Below are positions 22,080 to 31,024 of a stretch of 50,228 nt of DNA, piece by piece (the first letter of the stretch is position 1; each line of letters starts with the position of its first letter). The DNA comes from a virus, in IMG/VR virus record IMGVR_UViG_3300050821_004815, positions 1-50,228 of that record. The stretch is one strand, 5' to 3'. Under the pieces are notes generated by a model that ran no database searches, was not told where the DNA came from, and saw only the letters and a program-made list of their open reading frames with translations. The position numbers were made by a program, and so were the translations under genes.

Positions 22080-22426
22080 TGATATAAAAACGACGTGGTC
22101 TTTACTCGCCACCCATGGCTCTTCGCATCGGGCATCCACCCGCGCCGACCGTATGCCTGAACAAACGTGATGTCATTGCGCGCCGCATATTCGAGAATCC
22201 GGTCGTGCAGCCGCCGGCAGGCTCCGAGATCGCCAACTACAGCGAGAACGTCCATCACCCGAGCGCGCGGATAATCGACTACCTGAGTGACCGCCCAGCT
22301 GTCGCCATCGGCGAAACCCTGCATCCGGTCCTCGGAAATCGCCTTCAGAACGTCGGAGACATGATAGATGCCGCCCATCCGGTCGAGCGCCCGCGCGAGT
22401 TTCGCATGATAAGGGTGGACGTTCAT
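22067..22426 (-). CDS. GNAT-fold-like protein, T7 gp13-type
   Basis: 119 aa. DSWAVTQVVDYPRARVMDVL, then ACRRLHDRILEYAARN and AYGRRGWMPDAKSHGW, follow the pattern of small GNAT-like phage proteins. These are found beside tail-tube B genes and resemble T7 internal protein A (gp13). They lack a clear acetyl-CoA motif. Likely a minor virion or assembly protein. It overlaps the next upstream gene by 4 bases. Confidence 0.55.
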   Translation of the reverse strand: MNVHPYHAKLARALDRMGGIYHVSDVLKAISEDRMQGFADGDSWAVTQVVDYPRARVMDVLAVVGDLGACRRLHDRILEYAARNDITFVQAYGRRGWMPDAKSHGWRVKTTSFLYQKEL

Positions 22427-22716
22427 CGCGTCGGGTTCGAACCTCCGAGCGGCACTGGCACGGCGACGAACGACCCGTTAGTCTGAACCTGCAAGAGCCA
22501 CACCGCGGGCGGCTGTCCCGGCGGCGCGTCGTTGGCTTGCAGCATGATCCCCGACAGCGGCTGATTGCCGTTGAGCTTGGCGGCGAACCCCTGCCGGCAC
22601 CATAGCGAGAACTGGCTGAGATAATTGCTCAACACATTGGTGATCGACGGATCGTTGGGCAGGGGCGGCGGCGGATGGGCCTGCGGCGGCGAGCCGGAAC
22701 CGGGCGAAGTCACCAT
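22423..22716 (-). CDS. Small tail-region protein
   Basis: 97 aa. A Pro-rich start, then ITNVLSNYLSQFSLWCRQGF, AKLNGNQPLSGIMLQAND and AVWLLQVQTNGSFVAVPV. This resembles short proteins between tail-tube and ejection genes of podoviruses. It shares one base with the start of the upstream gene's stop region. Role unknown. Confidence 0.6.
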   Translation of the reverse strand: MVTSPGSGSPPQAHPPPPLPNDPSITNVLSNYLSQFSLWCRQGFAAKLNGNQPLSGIMLQANDAPPGQPPAVWLLQVQTNGSFVAVPVPLGGSNPTR

Positions 22717-24401
22717 CAGCGATCTCCTCTCAGCGTGCTGTCGATCAAATGCTGGCCGACCGTCACCGGATTGACGAGCGGACCGGCAAGCGCGATCCGC
22801 AGCCGGATGTCGCGGCCAGTGGTGCGCAAGTCGACAAAGCCGTTCGAAGTGTTGACCGGGCGCGGCGTCGTTTGCTGCTCTTGCACCAGCACCGGCAGGC
22901 CGGTCACCGGGTCGGGCATGACGCTCCGAGAATTCTTGTAAAATAGGGAATAGAGCAGATTGTTAACGTCGCCCTCAATGTCGGGGATGATCTGCTTGAC
23001 CGTCACCAAGCGCGAACCCGAGGCGAGGTTGAGATCGAACGTCTCGGCCCAGGGCAGCGGCACATCGGCGGGATAGGTGTTGCTCGCTTCGTGCTGGTAG
23101 GCGACTGTCCCGTCCGCCATGATGGTGTGAGCGGTGTAAGACGCCGTGATGCCGGCCGAGCGCGGCATCTGGCCCATGCTCCACCAACCCTCTTTATAGT
23201 TGTAGATTACGCATCGAGTGTTATAGCCCGATGGATTGGTCGCGGAGCCCTGCGGAAAAAACCACCAGAACTCATTGAACGGCGCGACATGCACCGCGCA
23301 GGCCTGCCAGCGCACGTTGAGAATATCAATGTCGTCATCAATCCAGGGCCGCACCTTGCACGGCATCGGCTGAATCCAGGCGCCGTTGTACGAATAGAGC
23401 CCTTGCTGCGACATCCACACCGTCATCGACGCGGTCGAGGCGATGCTTTGCGGCGACCAGGGGGTGCAATTCTTGCCGATCTCCTGATAATTGTAGACGT
23501 ACGGAATTCCTAGAAACGCATTGATGTACGCGGTCTTCGCCGTCCACATCAAAATCCCTTGCGGCGTCGTGTGGGCGCAGATGATCGGCGACGCGGGCTC
23601 GATGTCGAGGTACCCGGCCTGCGAGGTGACGTTGCTGTAATCCCAGGCGCCTGGGTTCTCCTGGTCGCACCAAGCGAACCGCCTCGGCGACCCGCCGTCG
23701 GTCGTGCCGTCGTTGGTCGAGCCGAAAATCATGATGAAACGTTCGTTGGTGACCACGAAACATCGACCGAAAGGCACCTGACCACGCCCACTATCGGCTG
23801 GCTGAACCACAGCTGCGCCGCCAACCGCTGGGTCCCACATCAGAAGCCGCCCATCGGCCGAGGTCATGGCGTAAAGAATGGCGCCAAAATTATCGAGGCT
23901 GTAGACATCGGGGATCTGGTCGAGCTGAACGACCGACGATTCCGCGCGCGGCGTGCCATAAGTCGAGGCGCTATAAAGCCCATCGCTATAGCCGCCGGCC
24001 CCGATCAGCGGCGGCTGGATCGGTTGAGTGATCGAGCCGGAATAAAGGCCGATGCTGTAGTCGCCGTCGCTGTAATTGACGTCGGTCGCGTCGCTTCCCG
24101 GCGAGATGTCGATCAGCTCGCCGCCGACGTCGACATATAGATTTGCCTCGCATAAATACGCAATTCTGTAGACCTGATCCAGGCCAAACCATCCGTGAAT
24201 CTTTTTGCAACGCGAGGCGAACTGATAATTTTCGACGCCGTCGACAACGTCGGTGTACTGCGCCTGCCCGCCGACCGGCGAGAGCTGCCCCTCCACCCAC
24301 CGGCATAGGTTCACCTCCGACCAGTTCGATGACTTCATCTGCTTGGTCGGTAGAGCGACAACGCCCGGTGGAATTTCTAGAGGGACAAATTTTGTGCTCA
24401 T
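22716..24401 (-). CDS. Tail tubular protein B-like (tail nozzle)
   Basis: 561 aa. The N-terminus LPTKQMKSSNWSEVNLCRW and the repeated beta segments (YSIGLYSGS, YSDGLYSASTYG, VYSLDNFGAILYA, HTTPQGILMWTAKTAYI) fit the beta-propeller-like tail-tube B/stabilisation proteins of podoviruses. Length is in the usual range (550-800). It is encoded between fibre and ejection genes and overlaps the S74 fibre gene stop by 4 bases. Confidence 0.65.
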   Translation of the reverse strand: MSTKFVPLEIPPGVVALPTKQMKSSNWSEVNLCRWVEGQLSPVGGQAQYTDVVDGVENYQFASRCKKIHGWFGLDQVYRIAYLCEANLYVDVGGELIDISPGSDATDVNYSDGDYSIGLYSGSITQPIQPPLIGAGGYSDGLYSASTYGTPRAESSVVQLDQIPDVYSLDNFGAILYAMTSADGRLLMWDPAVGGAAVVQPADSGRGQVPFGRCFVVTNERFIMIFGSTNDGTTDGGSPRRFAWCDQENPGAWDYSNVTSQAGYLDIEPASPIICAHTTPQGILMWTAKTAYINAFLGIPYVYNYQEIGKNCTPWSPQSIASTASMTVWMSQQGLYSYNGAWIQPMPCKVRPWIDDDIDILNVRWQACAVHVAPFNEFWWFFPQGSATNPSGYNTRCVIYNYKEGWWSMGQMPRSAGITASYTAHTIMADGTVAYQHEASNTYPADVPLPWAETFDLNLASGSRLVTVKQIIPDIEGDVNNLLYSLFYKNSRSVMPDPVTGLPVLVQEQQTTPRPVNTSNGFVDLRTTGRDIRLRIALAGPLVNPVTVGQHLIDSTLRGDR

Positions 24402-25597
24402 CGCTTCAGGGCTTCGATCTCGGCTTTGAGCTGCCTGACGCTATTGACCAGGGCATAGATCAGTTCGGTGGTGTCGATGCTCCTGAGATCGCTCACCCGG
24501 CGGCCGTCAATGACGCCTTCGTGCCGGCTGACCATGCTGGGAAAGACTTGCTCCAGCTCCTGGGCGACAAGGCCGACGAACTCCTGGCCCGATTGCGCCG
24601 CGTGCTCATGCACCCCGTCGTTACCTTTGTAGGCGTAGATGATCGGGCGAAGCTGCAGCACCTCGCTCAAGCCCGCCTCGTACTCGCCGGTCACGGTCTT
24701 GATGCGCTCGTCGGACAAGGTCGCCCAAGGACCGCCGCCAGGTTTGAAGGCGCTATTGTTTTCGAGCAGGAAATTCCCGCTCGGGCAGGACATCAACCAA
24801 CTATTACCGTCGTAGATGATCGAGCCGCTGTTAGGGCCAGCGAGCGCGCCGCCTGCGGGCAGGACAAAGTTGGCGGCGTTGATGTTCGAGCTTGCCGAGA
24901 TGGAGCCGGTCGAAATAGCGCCAAAGGTTCCCGTACCGGCGACGCTGATCGTACTGGTGAAGTTCGTCGCCGCGACGCCGCCGCTGAAAGTCGACACGCC
25001 CGCCGTTACGTTAAGACCGGCACGAAGTGTGGTTGCACCGACGACATTCAAAGTACTGTTAAGCTGTGCCGCGCCGTTGACGACCGGCGTGGCGACATTG
25101 AGAGTGGCCAGGGTCGTCACGCCCGTGACGTTGAGAGTGGTGACGTTGGCGGTCACGAAGGTCGCCGTGCCGGTCGCATTGAGGGTGTTAAAAGTCGCCA
25201 GACCAACATGAGTGGTGGCGTTGCCGAAGGTGACCGTACCGCTGGCGCGATTGATCGACATCGGCGTTGATAGAAGCCCACCGGTGTCGTTGTAGGCGGT
25301 CAAGCTGAAGTTCGACCCGGCCGAGCCGCCGACCTCGGCGCTGGCGTCCTCGGCCAGCACCCACCGTCTTTGCTGGCCAGTAGGAACGGTCGAGTTGACG
25401 AAGGTCAACGTTCCCAAAACCCCGGTGCCGGGATTGTTGCTCAGATTGAGGTTGTTGGCGCTGAGCGCACCCGCGCTGGTAAACAGTTGCGCGTCGATCA
25501 TGTCGAGGTCGGAGTTGAGCTTCGCCCCCCACGTCGTCGCGCTCGCGCCAACTTCCGGCTTAACGAACTTGTAGTTCGCAGTGGTTGTGTCCGCCAT
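24398..25597 (-). CDS. Tail fibre with C-terminal S74 chaperone
   Basis: 399 aa with GGGGAGA before the ATG. The N-terminus TTTANYKFVKPEVGASATTW is a common fibre opening. The shaft has Asn/Thr/Val-rich repeats (ATFNTLNATGTATFVTANVT). The C-terminus is a peptidase-S74 domain: DERIKTVTGEYEAGL, LRPIIYAYKGND, GLVAQELEQVFP, then a coiled coil QLKAEIEAL. S74 directs trimerisation and autocleaves. It likely forms part of the host-recognition fibre. Confidence 0.82.
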   Translation of the reverse strand: MADTTTANYKFVKPEVGASATTWGAKLNSDLDMIDAQLFTSAGALSANNLNLSNNPGTGVLGTLTFVNSTVPTGQQRRWVLAEDASAEVGGSAGSNFSLTAYNDTGGLLSTPMSINRASGTVTFGNATTHVGLATFNTLNATGTATFVTANVTTLNVTGVTTLATLNVATPVVNGAAQLNSTLNVVGATTLRAGLNVTAGVSTFSGGVAATNFTSTISVAGTGTFGAISTGSISASSNINAANFVLPAGGALAGPNSGSIIYDGNSWLMSCPSGNFLLENNSAFKPGGGPWATLSDERIKTVTGEYEAGLSEVLQLRPIIYAYKGNDGVHEHAAQSGQEFVGLVAQELEQVFPSMVSRHEGVIDGRRVSDLRSIDTTELIYALVNSVRQLKAEIEALKR

Positions 25598-25671
25598 TTT
25601 CTATCTCCCCAAGGTGCCGGCGCTCGCCCCGACTTCTGGCTTAACCCCAAGAGTAATTTGGAGCGGGCGCA

Positions 25672-27219
25672 TCAGAAGCCCATCCCAGCATTACGAACTC
25701 GAACCAAGTTGCCCGAACTTAACGCCACCTGAAAAGAAAAAGTCTGCGAAACCGCTCCACCGCCCGCAACCAGATTGCCGGTCGTGTTTGTGCCGACGAT
25801 CGAGACATCAGTCCATATTGCGGAATTAGGGTGAAAGGACCCAAAATTAACCGTGCATGTCGTTTGTCCCGCCGTCGAACCCCATTGGATTTGGTAAGTG
25901 TAATCATCGCCGCGACTGACCACCGCACCAGTTCCGCCGCAACCGGAAGCAATAGTCGGCTTAAGGCCAGCAGCGTCATTCAACACATTGCCGTACATCG
26001 ATGGGTAGGTAAGGAACTGGACCCAGGGAAGGGTGGCGGTGTTGTTAATCCCGGTGCCATTCTGAGCGATTGCGCCGCCATCAATGATCAGGTGACTATT
26101 CGCCGAAGCGTTGTTGATCCCATTACGCCCACAATTCTCCATCCTCATGCCAACGAGATGGATTTCCCAGCTCACACCGGCGTCAATCACCAGGCAATCA
26201 TTCGTTGCCGTCGACATCCAACAGTTCAGGCAGAAAAACTGATTGCCGCCTCTCCCCGGCCCAGGCGCTCCCGGTGTGCCGGGGTCTGAAATCCGAACGC
26301 CGCTGCCAGGCGTGCCGTCAGTCGCTGCCGTGCCGGGGCCGAATATAATCTGACGATTTGGAAGGCTGGGCGTCTGCGACTGATCGATGAGAACGTTGTA
26401 ATTCGTATTATTGACGATGTCGGTCGTGTACCAGATGCAGCCGCCGCAATTGCCAGCGATCAAAAGACCGATGCCGCTATTCGAAAGCGCGCCATTGTAG
26501 TGATACATGTCGGTTGATTGCGCGCCGCCATGTGCCGTATCCTCACCGTTGTCGATTTCGCCCGCATTGCTTCCCCGACACGAATAGTTTTTAACGTAAA
26601 ACTGGTTCATTCCGACGAAATGGCAGCCGTTGTAGAAGTTGTTCGGAAGCCAGACGTGACCTAAATAAGTTTGCTCCATCACCAAAACGCAGATCGTGCC
26701 AGCATAGAAGGCGTCGCCAGCCGTCATGACTGTGTCTGAATACATCGAGAAGTTGCGAATTGCGACCCGATGTGCAAGGCAATTACTCGCCATACTCCCT
26801 ATAGAAAGCAAACTAATGGTTGTACTTGCTCCCCTGTAATGCAGCACGCCACCTTGGAAATCGACGATCAAGTCATCAGTCGCCGGAATGGTCAGCGCGC
26901 TGGTGAACATGCACTGACCAGGCATGCCAACAAGCTTGACCCGCGCCGCCGCCTTGGCGAGCCACGCTTGAATAGCGGCGGTGTCATCAGCCGCGCCATC
27001 ACATTTCGCGCCGAACGAAGCGAGATTGATCTCACGACCAAGACCACTAAACGCGCCGCCGGCCGCCGTCCCGAACGGCACCCACGCGCCCGTCTTATCG
27101 AGCAGGTCGAACTCCTGCGGCGATGACTGCGGCAAGGTCGAGACATTGGCGGGCTGACGCTGTTGCGCCTGCGCGGCGGTGGCGAGGAGAAGGGCAAGAA
27201 AGGCGAGAGCGCGCATCAC
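25672..27219 (-). CDS. Pectate-lyase-like beta-helix protein with signal peptide (1)
   Basis: 515 aa. A clear Sec-type signal (MRALAFLALLLATAAQAQQ) is followed by INLASFGAKCDGAADDTAAI, the typical start of the Pectate_lyase_3 right-handed beta-helix used in tailspikes. Many short Gly/Asn strands follow, then a small C-terminal beta domain. It probably binds or cuts host capsule or exopolysaccharide. A cleavable signal on a virion protein is odd. The gene overlaps the next one by 4 bases. Confidence 0.7.
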   Translation of the reverse strand: MMRALAFLALLLATAAQAQQRQPANVSTLPQSSPQEFDLLDKTGAWVPFGTAAGGAFSGLGREINLASFGAKCDGAADDTAAIQAWLAKAAARVKLVGMPGQCMFTSALTIPATDDLIVDFQGGVLHYRGASTTISLLSIGSMASNCLAHRVAIRNFSMYSDTVMTAGDAFYAGTICVLVMEQTYLGHVWLPNNFYNGCHFVGMNQFYVKNYSCRGSNAGEIDNGEDTAHGGAQSTDMYHYNGALSNSGIGLLIAGNCGGCIWYTTDIVNNTNYNVLIDQSQTPSLPNRQIIFGPGTAATDGTPGSGVRISDPGTPGAPGPGRGGNQFFCLNCWMSTATNDCLVIDAGVSWEIHLVGMRMENCGRNGINNASANSHLIIDGGAIAQNGTGINNTATLPWVQFLTYPSMYGNVLNDAAGLKPTIASGCGGTGAVVSRGDDYTYQIQWGSTAGQTTCTVNFGSFHPNSAIWTDVSIVGTNTTGNLVAGGGAVSQTFSFQVALSSGNLVRVRNAGMGF

Positions 27220-28766
27220 CAGTTCCCGCTTACGGTCTTATGCGTTCCTGTCCCGGCGTCACTGACGCAACCAAGCGTGTTCATGCCGGAACAAATGTTG
27301 CCGGTAACAACATAATAGTCAGAAGCGCCAGAATTGATAAGCACGCCATAACCAGTGCGAGGGGCTGGCGGAGTCCCGGGCACCGCAACCAACCCAATAA
27401 AATCATTGGTAATCGAAAAGTTACTGACGCCGGGAGCAATTGCAATATTATTGGCTGAACCTGACAATCCAGTTCCGTTGTTATTAAGGTAAATCTGACT
27501 ATTAGTGATCGAAGTGGCCACACCGCCGCGCAACCAAAACCCATGCGTCGAATTATTATTGACGAGCATGTTAGAAAACATTGCGCCGCCAAAACCAGGA
27601 TCGATGCGAATGCCGGCTTGACTTAACGAAATCGATGCGTAGCCGTTAACCTCCTGAAGCATACCCCCTGCATGGAGATACATGGTGTTGTAGAAATTGC
27701 GCTCCAACTCAACGTCGTTGAATTCAGCAAAAAGAGGCTGGCTCACTCCAGTATTAAGAGAATCAATCATCGATAATCCCGTACATCCACTCAACAATTC
27801 AGCGTGATCAATACGAAGAGTGGCTGCCCAGCTATCCATCACAACCCACGCCGTCTTGCCGTCCTCTGGTGGGCAGGTCGCCTCGTATTTCCATTGCGCC
27901 GTGCCGTCGTTGATCGCCGTTGACCAGACCGCCGCTGGCGTCGTCACTCCTGGCGGATAACCACTCGGCCCCGTTCCAGTCGAAGCCGTCGTCCCCGCCT
28001 GCGTCACGCCGTAAAGACTGCCATTGATGTACGCCCACTGCCCGACCGTCACCGCAAGGTTCTGCGCCCAGGTGACCCTGTTCAGAGGAGAAACTGAAAC
28101 CGGCCACGGATTATTGGCGACGATGCGCGATATGCGCGCGCAGCACGTGTTGTTGCCGCCAACGTTGTCAGGCTGTCCGCCGAGATAAATCAAAACCGGG
28201 CTAAAGAGATTGCTGCCGTAAACCGTGTCAATTTTGAAATCAGCCGACTTACCGAGCGCAATTCCGCGCCACATGTATTGAATGACGATGTTCTCAATGC
28301 TGCAAAGGAAGCAGCCGTTCTGCACCCGGATGGTGTACCCATTAGTCGGGATGTAATGATTTGGGCCGAACTGGCAGCCGATAATCCGGCTGGACGATCC
28401 GGTCATCGTGAAGAAATCACCGCTATCCGTCGCTTGCAGTAATTGCCCTGCGAAACCGACGCCAGCCGGATAGTTGCCTTCGCATCTCAGAGTGACGACG
28501 CCGCTGATGGCGATAGGGCCACTGCTGGACGTATCGAGAAGGTATGAGCCAGGGGGAACAAGGACGGTGCCGCCGCCTTGCGCCACCGCGTAAGCGATTG
28601 CTGAACGAAACGCTGGCGCGCTATCCTTCGCGGCAGTAGGGTCAGCGCCATAAAAGCGGACATCGTTCGCCGTGATGACGCTCTGAAACGTCGGCGTCGG
28701 ATAGGACTGCGCCTGCGCCGCCACGCTCAACCCCAAAAGCGCGCAGATGAAAGCACTACGAAACAC
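27216..28766 (-). CDS. Pectate-lyase-like beta-helix protein with signal peptide (2)
   Basis: 516 aa from GTG 28766, with GGAGGGG upstream. Signal-like start (FICALLGLSVAAQAQS), then VRFYGADPTAAKDSAPAF and GGGTVLVPPGSYLLDTS, the Pectate_lyase_3 opening. The body has beta-helix Asn/Gly turns and several Cys residues. It parallels the adjacent beta-helix gene, and the pair probably arose by duplication followed by strong divergence. Likely tailspike or secreted depolymerase. Confidence 0.7.
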   Translation of the reverse strand: MFRSAFICALLGLSVAAQAQSYPTPTFQSVITANDVRFYGADPTAAKDSAPAFRSAIAYAVAQGGGTVLVPPGSYLLDTSSSGPIAISGVVTLRCEGNYPAGVGFAGQLLQATDSGDFFTMTGSSSRIIGCQFGPNHYIPTNGYTIRVQNGCFLCSIENIVIQYMWRGIALGKSADFKIDTVYGSNLFSPVLIYLGGQPDNVGGNNTCCARISRIVANNPWPVSVSPLNRVTWAQNLAVTVGQWAYINGSLYGVTQAGTTASTGTGPSGYPPGVTTPAAVWSTAINDGTAQWKYEATCPPEDGKTAWVVMDSWAATLRIDHAELLSGCTGLSMIDSLNTGVSQPLFAEFNDVELERNFYNTMYLHAGGMLQEVNGYASISLSQAGIRIDPGFGGAMFSNMLVNNNSTHGFWLRGGVATSITNSQIYLNNNGTGLSGSANNIAIAPGVSNFSITNDFIGLVAVPGTPPAPRTGYGVLINSGASDYYVVTGNICSGMNTLGCVSDAGTGTHKTVSGNW

Positions 28767-30258
28767 AGATCACCCCTCCGTTATTCCATAGGACCCCAGC
28801 TGTCGGCGGCAGAGTCGTGGGCAAATTGAGCCACCAATTCGGCCCCGGCGGACCTTGCGGACCCGGCGGACCTTGCGGCCCCGGCGGACCCGTGCCAACC
28901 GCCGTTGTGTCATAAATATCGGCGGCCAAGATTTCGCCCGCGCCAGCAGGCCACAAGAGATTAACTCGATTGTTGGGTACATCGACGGTGTAGCCGCCCG
29001 CGCCCGTCCCGTTGTCGGGAACCAGCCTTAAGCCACCCTTGGAGACGATGAGCCCCATGTTGGCGGCCAGAACAATACTGTTGCCGAACATGTCAGCGGC
29101 GGACAGCGAGAACGCCGTCTGACCCGCAGTAGCGATGTAATATAACGACAGGGTTTTTTGCTGGGTGCCGCCGCCGCCAATAATCGTCGTCCAAGAGAGG
29201 ATGCCAGAGCCATTGGTCGTGAGCACCTGACCGGCCGAGCCGCCGTAGATCGCCAAATGAGTCAGATCAGCGAGAGCGAGCAGTCCGTTGACCGCCAGGC
29301 CGCCCTGAATCGTGACTCCGGACCCGTTGAAAACCGTCGCGCCGTCCGCCCGCGCGATGCTCAGCCAGGTGCCGAGAGACACGCCGGTCGTAGAGTAAGC
29401 CTGGAGGCTGAAATTCGCCCCAACGTTGTTCAATCCCTCATTGGTCTGATCGCCCAGATTCATCACCCAGCGCGTGATCCCCGCCGCCTGGGCAAGGATG
29501 GCGCGCGGATTGTTCAGCGGCGCATTGAGCACCAGGCTATTCGGCCCCTGCACGGTCAGAACTTGATTGACCGTCAGCGAGCCCGTGATCGTGCCACCCG
29601 CAATCGGCAAGTAAGGGCCGCCAGTGACCGGCGTCACCCACGACAAATTGCCGTTGCCGTCCGTAGCCGGAACTTGCCCGAGAGAGCCGCCGCCGATGCT
29701 GAGTTGAGCAACCGTCGGAATGGAACAAACCGCATTCCCGGCGAACAAGAGCGCGCCGCCGGTGACCGCGCCGCCCGTCGCCAAATTAGTCTGCCCGGTG
29801 AACGTCCCACCGCTTGCCGGAACGACGAGGTTCCAGGCCCCTAACGCGCGCCCATAAGTCTGATTGTCGGGCGGCTCGGAGATGCCGACTGAATGCGTTT
29901 CAAGATATTCGAGAGTGACCGGCTCCATCGGCTCAACTGGATCGCGCGACAAAAGAACCGGATAGTCGAGCGAGATCGTGGTCGGCGAGATCTGCACCGC
30001 CGTGTCAACGACATTCCCACCGCCATCAAGCTGATTGATCTGGAAGTTCGGCGGGCTCTCGCCGTCGTTGAGCGAAACTTGCCAATAAAGCGAGCTGACC
30101 GTCGCTGGCACACCAGTGATGGTGATGCCGCTGACAATCGCTGGCCCGGCCGGGGCGTTGCAACCCTCGGTGTTATTCCAATCGTTCGACGGCGGCAGCG
30201 GATCGACCACCCATTGCGGGGGTGGTTTCGGCGGCCCTGGAACCCACGCATCGTTCAT
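28756..30258 (-). CDS. Tail fibre with collagen-like segment
   Basis: 500 aa. The N-terminal ~130 residues are beta-rich (VSSLYWQVSLNDGESPP) and likely attach to the tail. The middle has fibre-type phrases (GGTFTGQTNLATGGAVTG, GGTITGSLTVNQVLTVQG). Near the end, GPPGPQ is repeated three times (collagen triple-helix unit), followed by LWNNGGVICVS, a common fibre C-terminus. It forms a trimeric fibre. Array A9 lies just upstream of its start. Confidence 0.78.
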   Translation of the reverse strand: MNDAWVPGPPKPPPQWVVDPLPPSNDWNNTEGCNAPAGPAIVSGITITGVPATVSSLYWQVSLNDGESPPNFQINQLDGGGNVVDTAVQISPTTISLDYPVLLSRDPVEPMEPVTLEYLETHSVGISEPPDNQTYGRALGAWNLVVPASGGTFTGQTNLATGGAVTGGALLFAGNAVCSIPTVAQLSIGGGSLGQVPATDGNGNLSWVTPVTGGPYLPIAGGTITGSLTVNQVLTVQGPNSLVLNAPLNNPRAILAQAAGITRWVMNLGDQTNEGLNNVGANFSLQAYSTTGVSLGTWLSIARADGATVFNGSGVTIQGGLAVNGLLALADLTHLAIYGGSAGQVLTTNGSGILSWTTIIGGGGTQQKTLSLYYIATAGQTAFSLSAADMFGNSIVLAANMGLIVSKGGLRLVPDNGTGAGGYTVDVPNNRVNLLWPAGAGEILAADIYDTTAVGTGPPGPQGPPGPQGPPGPNWWLNLPTTLPPTAGVLWNNGGVICVS

Positions 30259-30278
30259 GGTATAAGCCCCCTACCATG

Positions 30279-30352
30279 GCAAGGCGAGGCCAGGCTGAGC
30301 ATGGCCCAGCGGGGCCCGGCCCGGCGGCGCCAGGCCCGGCAATGCGCGGCAA
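30279..30352 (+). repeat. Pentanucleotide array A9
   Basis: About 15 units (GGCAA GGCGA GGCCA GGCTG AGCAT and so on), G-rich on the top strand between minus-strand genes. It ends GCGCGGCAAAGAGAGGAG, running into a perfect hairpin at 30356-30383. Confidence 0.86.
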
Positions 30353-30355
30353 AGA

Positions 30356-30383
30356 GAGGAGCTTTGGTCAACCAAAGCTCCTC
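30356..30383 (-). terminator. Perfect 13-bp hairpin at the end of the tail adaptor gene
   Basis: GAGGAGCTTTGGT and ACCAAAGCTCCTC pair fully around a 2-base centre. The minus-strand TGA stop (30368-30370) lies at the tip. No T-run follows on the minus strand; instead array A9 begins. Confidence 0.5.
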
Positions 30384-31024
30384 ACCCGCATTCGATTAAG
30401 CCGCGAGCCGCTCGCCTTGGCGCGCTGATGGTCGTCGTTCAGCTTCTTGATCATGTCCTCGGCGAGCTGCTTCATCGCCCCGGCCTTGTCCTCTTCGCCC
30501 ACCGCATGCAGATCGGCGTGCATCAACGATGCGTAGAGGTACAATGACGGATATTTGGTGTAGAGCCAGCTTGAGCCCACGGACGCCATGACCGGGACTT
30601 CCTGGTAGTAATTCATCTGGTAAAGCGTGCCCTCGACCTCGTCGGGCACGCCGCCGAAATAGATCGTGCGGCCTTCGATGGTGTACGAACCGAAAGTAGA
30701 ATTGTAGTTGGCGAAATAAGTGCCGCTGTAGGGCGTCGCCGGCAGGCGAAAGAACTCGTCGCGCGGCTTGTAGCGGATCGGAACCCAGCCAGTCGGTGAC
30801 CCCCCGGCGATCAGCATCAGGTCCGATTCGAGCCAATCGTCGGGCAACGTCGAGCACCCGCACGTCACGGTGTTTTGCGTCGTGGCGATCATCCGGTCGA
30901 CGCGCAGCTCGGCGTTGAACTTCTGCTCAGCCTGCTGAACGAAAAACGCGACGAGAGCAGGGGTCCAATCCTGCCGGTTGGCGTAGTCGGCAATCTGTGC
31001 GGTGAGGGTATCGAAATCGCTCAC
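30368..31024 (-). CDS. Head-tail adaptor / tail tubular A-like protein
   Basis: 218 aa from GTG 31024 (overlaps the previous TGA; GGAGGGG upstream). The N-terminus FDTLTAQIADYANRQDWT, then FFVQQAEQKFNAELRVDRM, and the middle LPDDWLESDLMLIAGGSP and YTIEGRTIYFGGVPDEVEG, match the podoviral adaptor family (gp11/SU10 adaptor type). It joins the portal ring to the tail. The C-terminus is helical. Confidence 0.75.
   Translation of the reverse strand: MSDFDTLTAQIADYANRQDWTPALVAFFVQQAEQKFNAELRVDRMIATTQNTVTCGCSTLPDDWLESDLMLIAGGSPTGWVPIRYKPRDEFFRLPATPYSGTYFANYNSTFGSYTIEGRTIYFGGVPDEVEGTLYQMNYYQEVPVMASVGSSWLYTKYPSLYLYASLMHADLHAVGEEDKAGAMKQLAEDMIKKLNDDHQRAKASGSRLNRMRVRSFG

Noticed and set aside
24143-25270. 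A 375-codon plus-strand ORF opposite the tail fibre and tail-tube genes
   Set aside because: Arg/Ala/Gly-rich antisense shadow crossing two well-supported genes.
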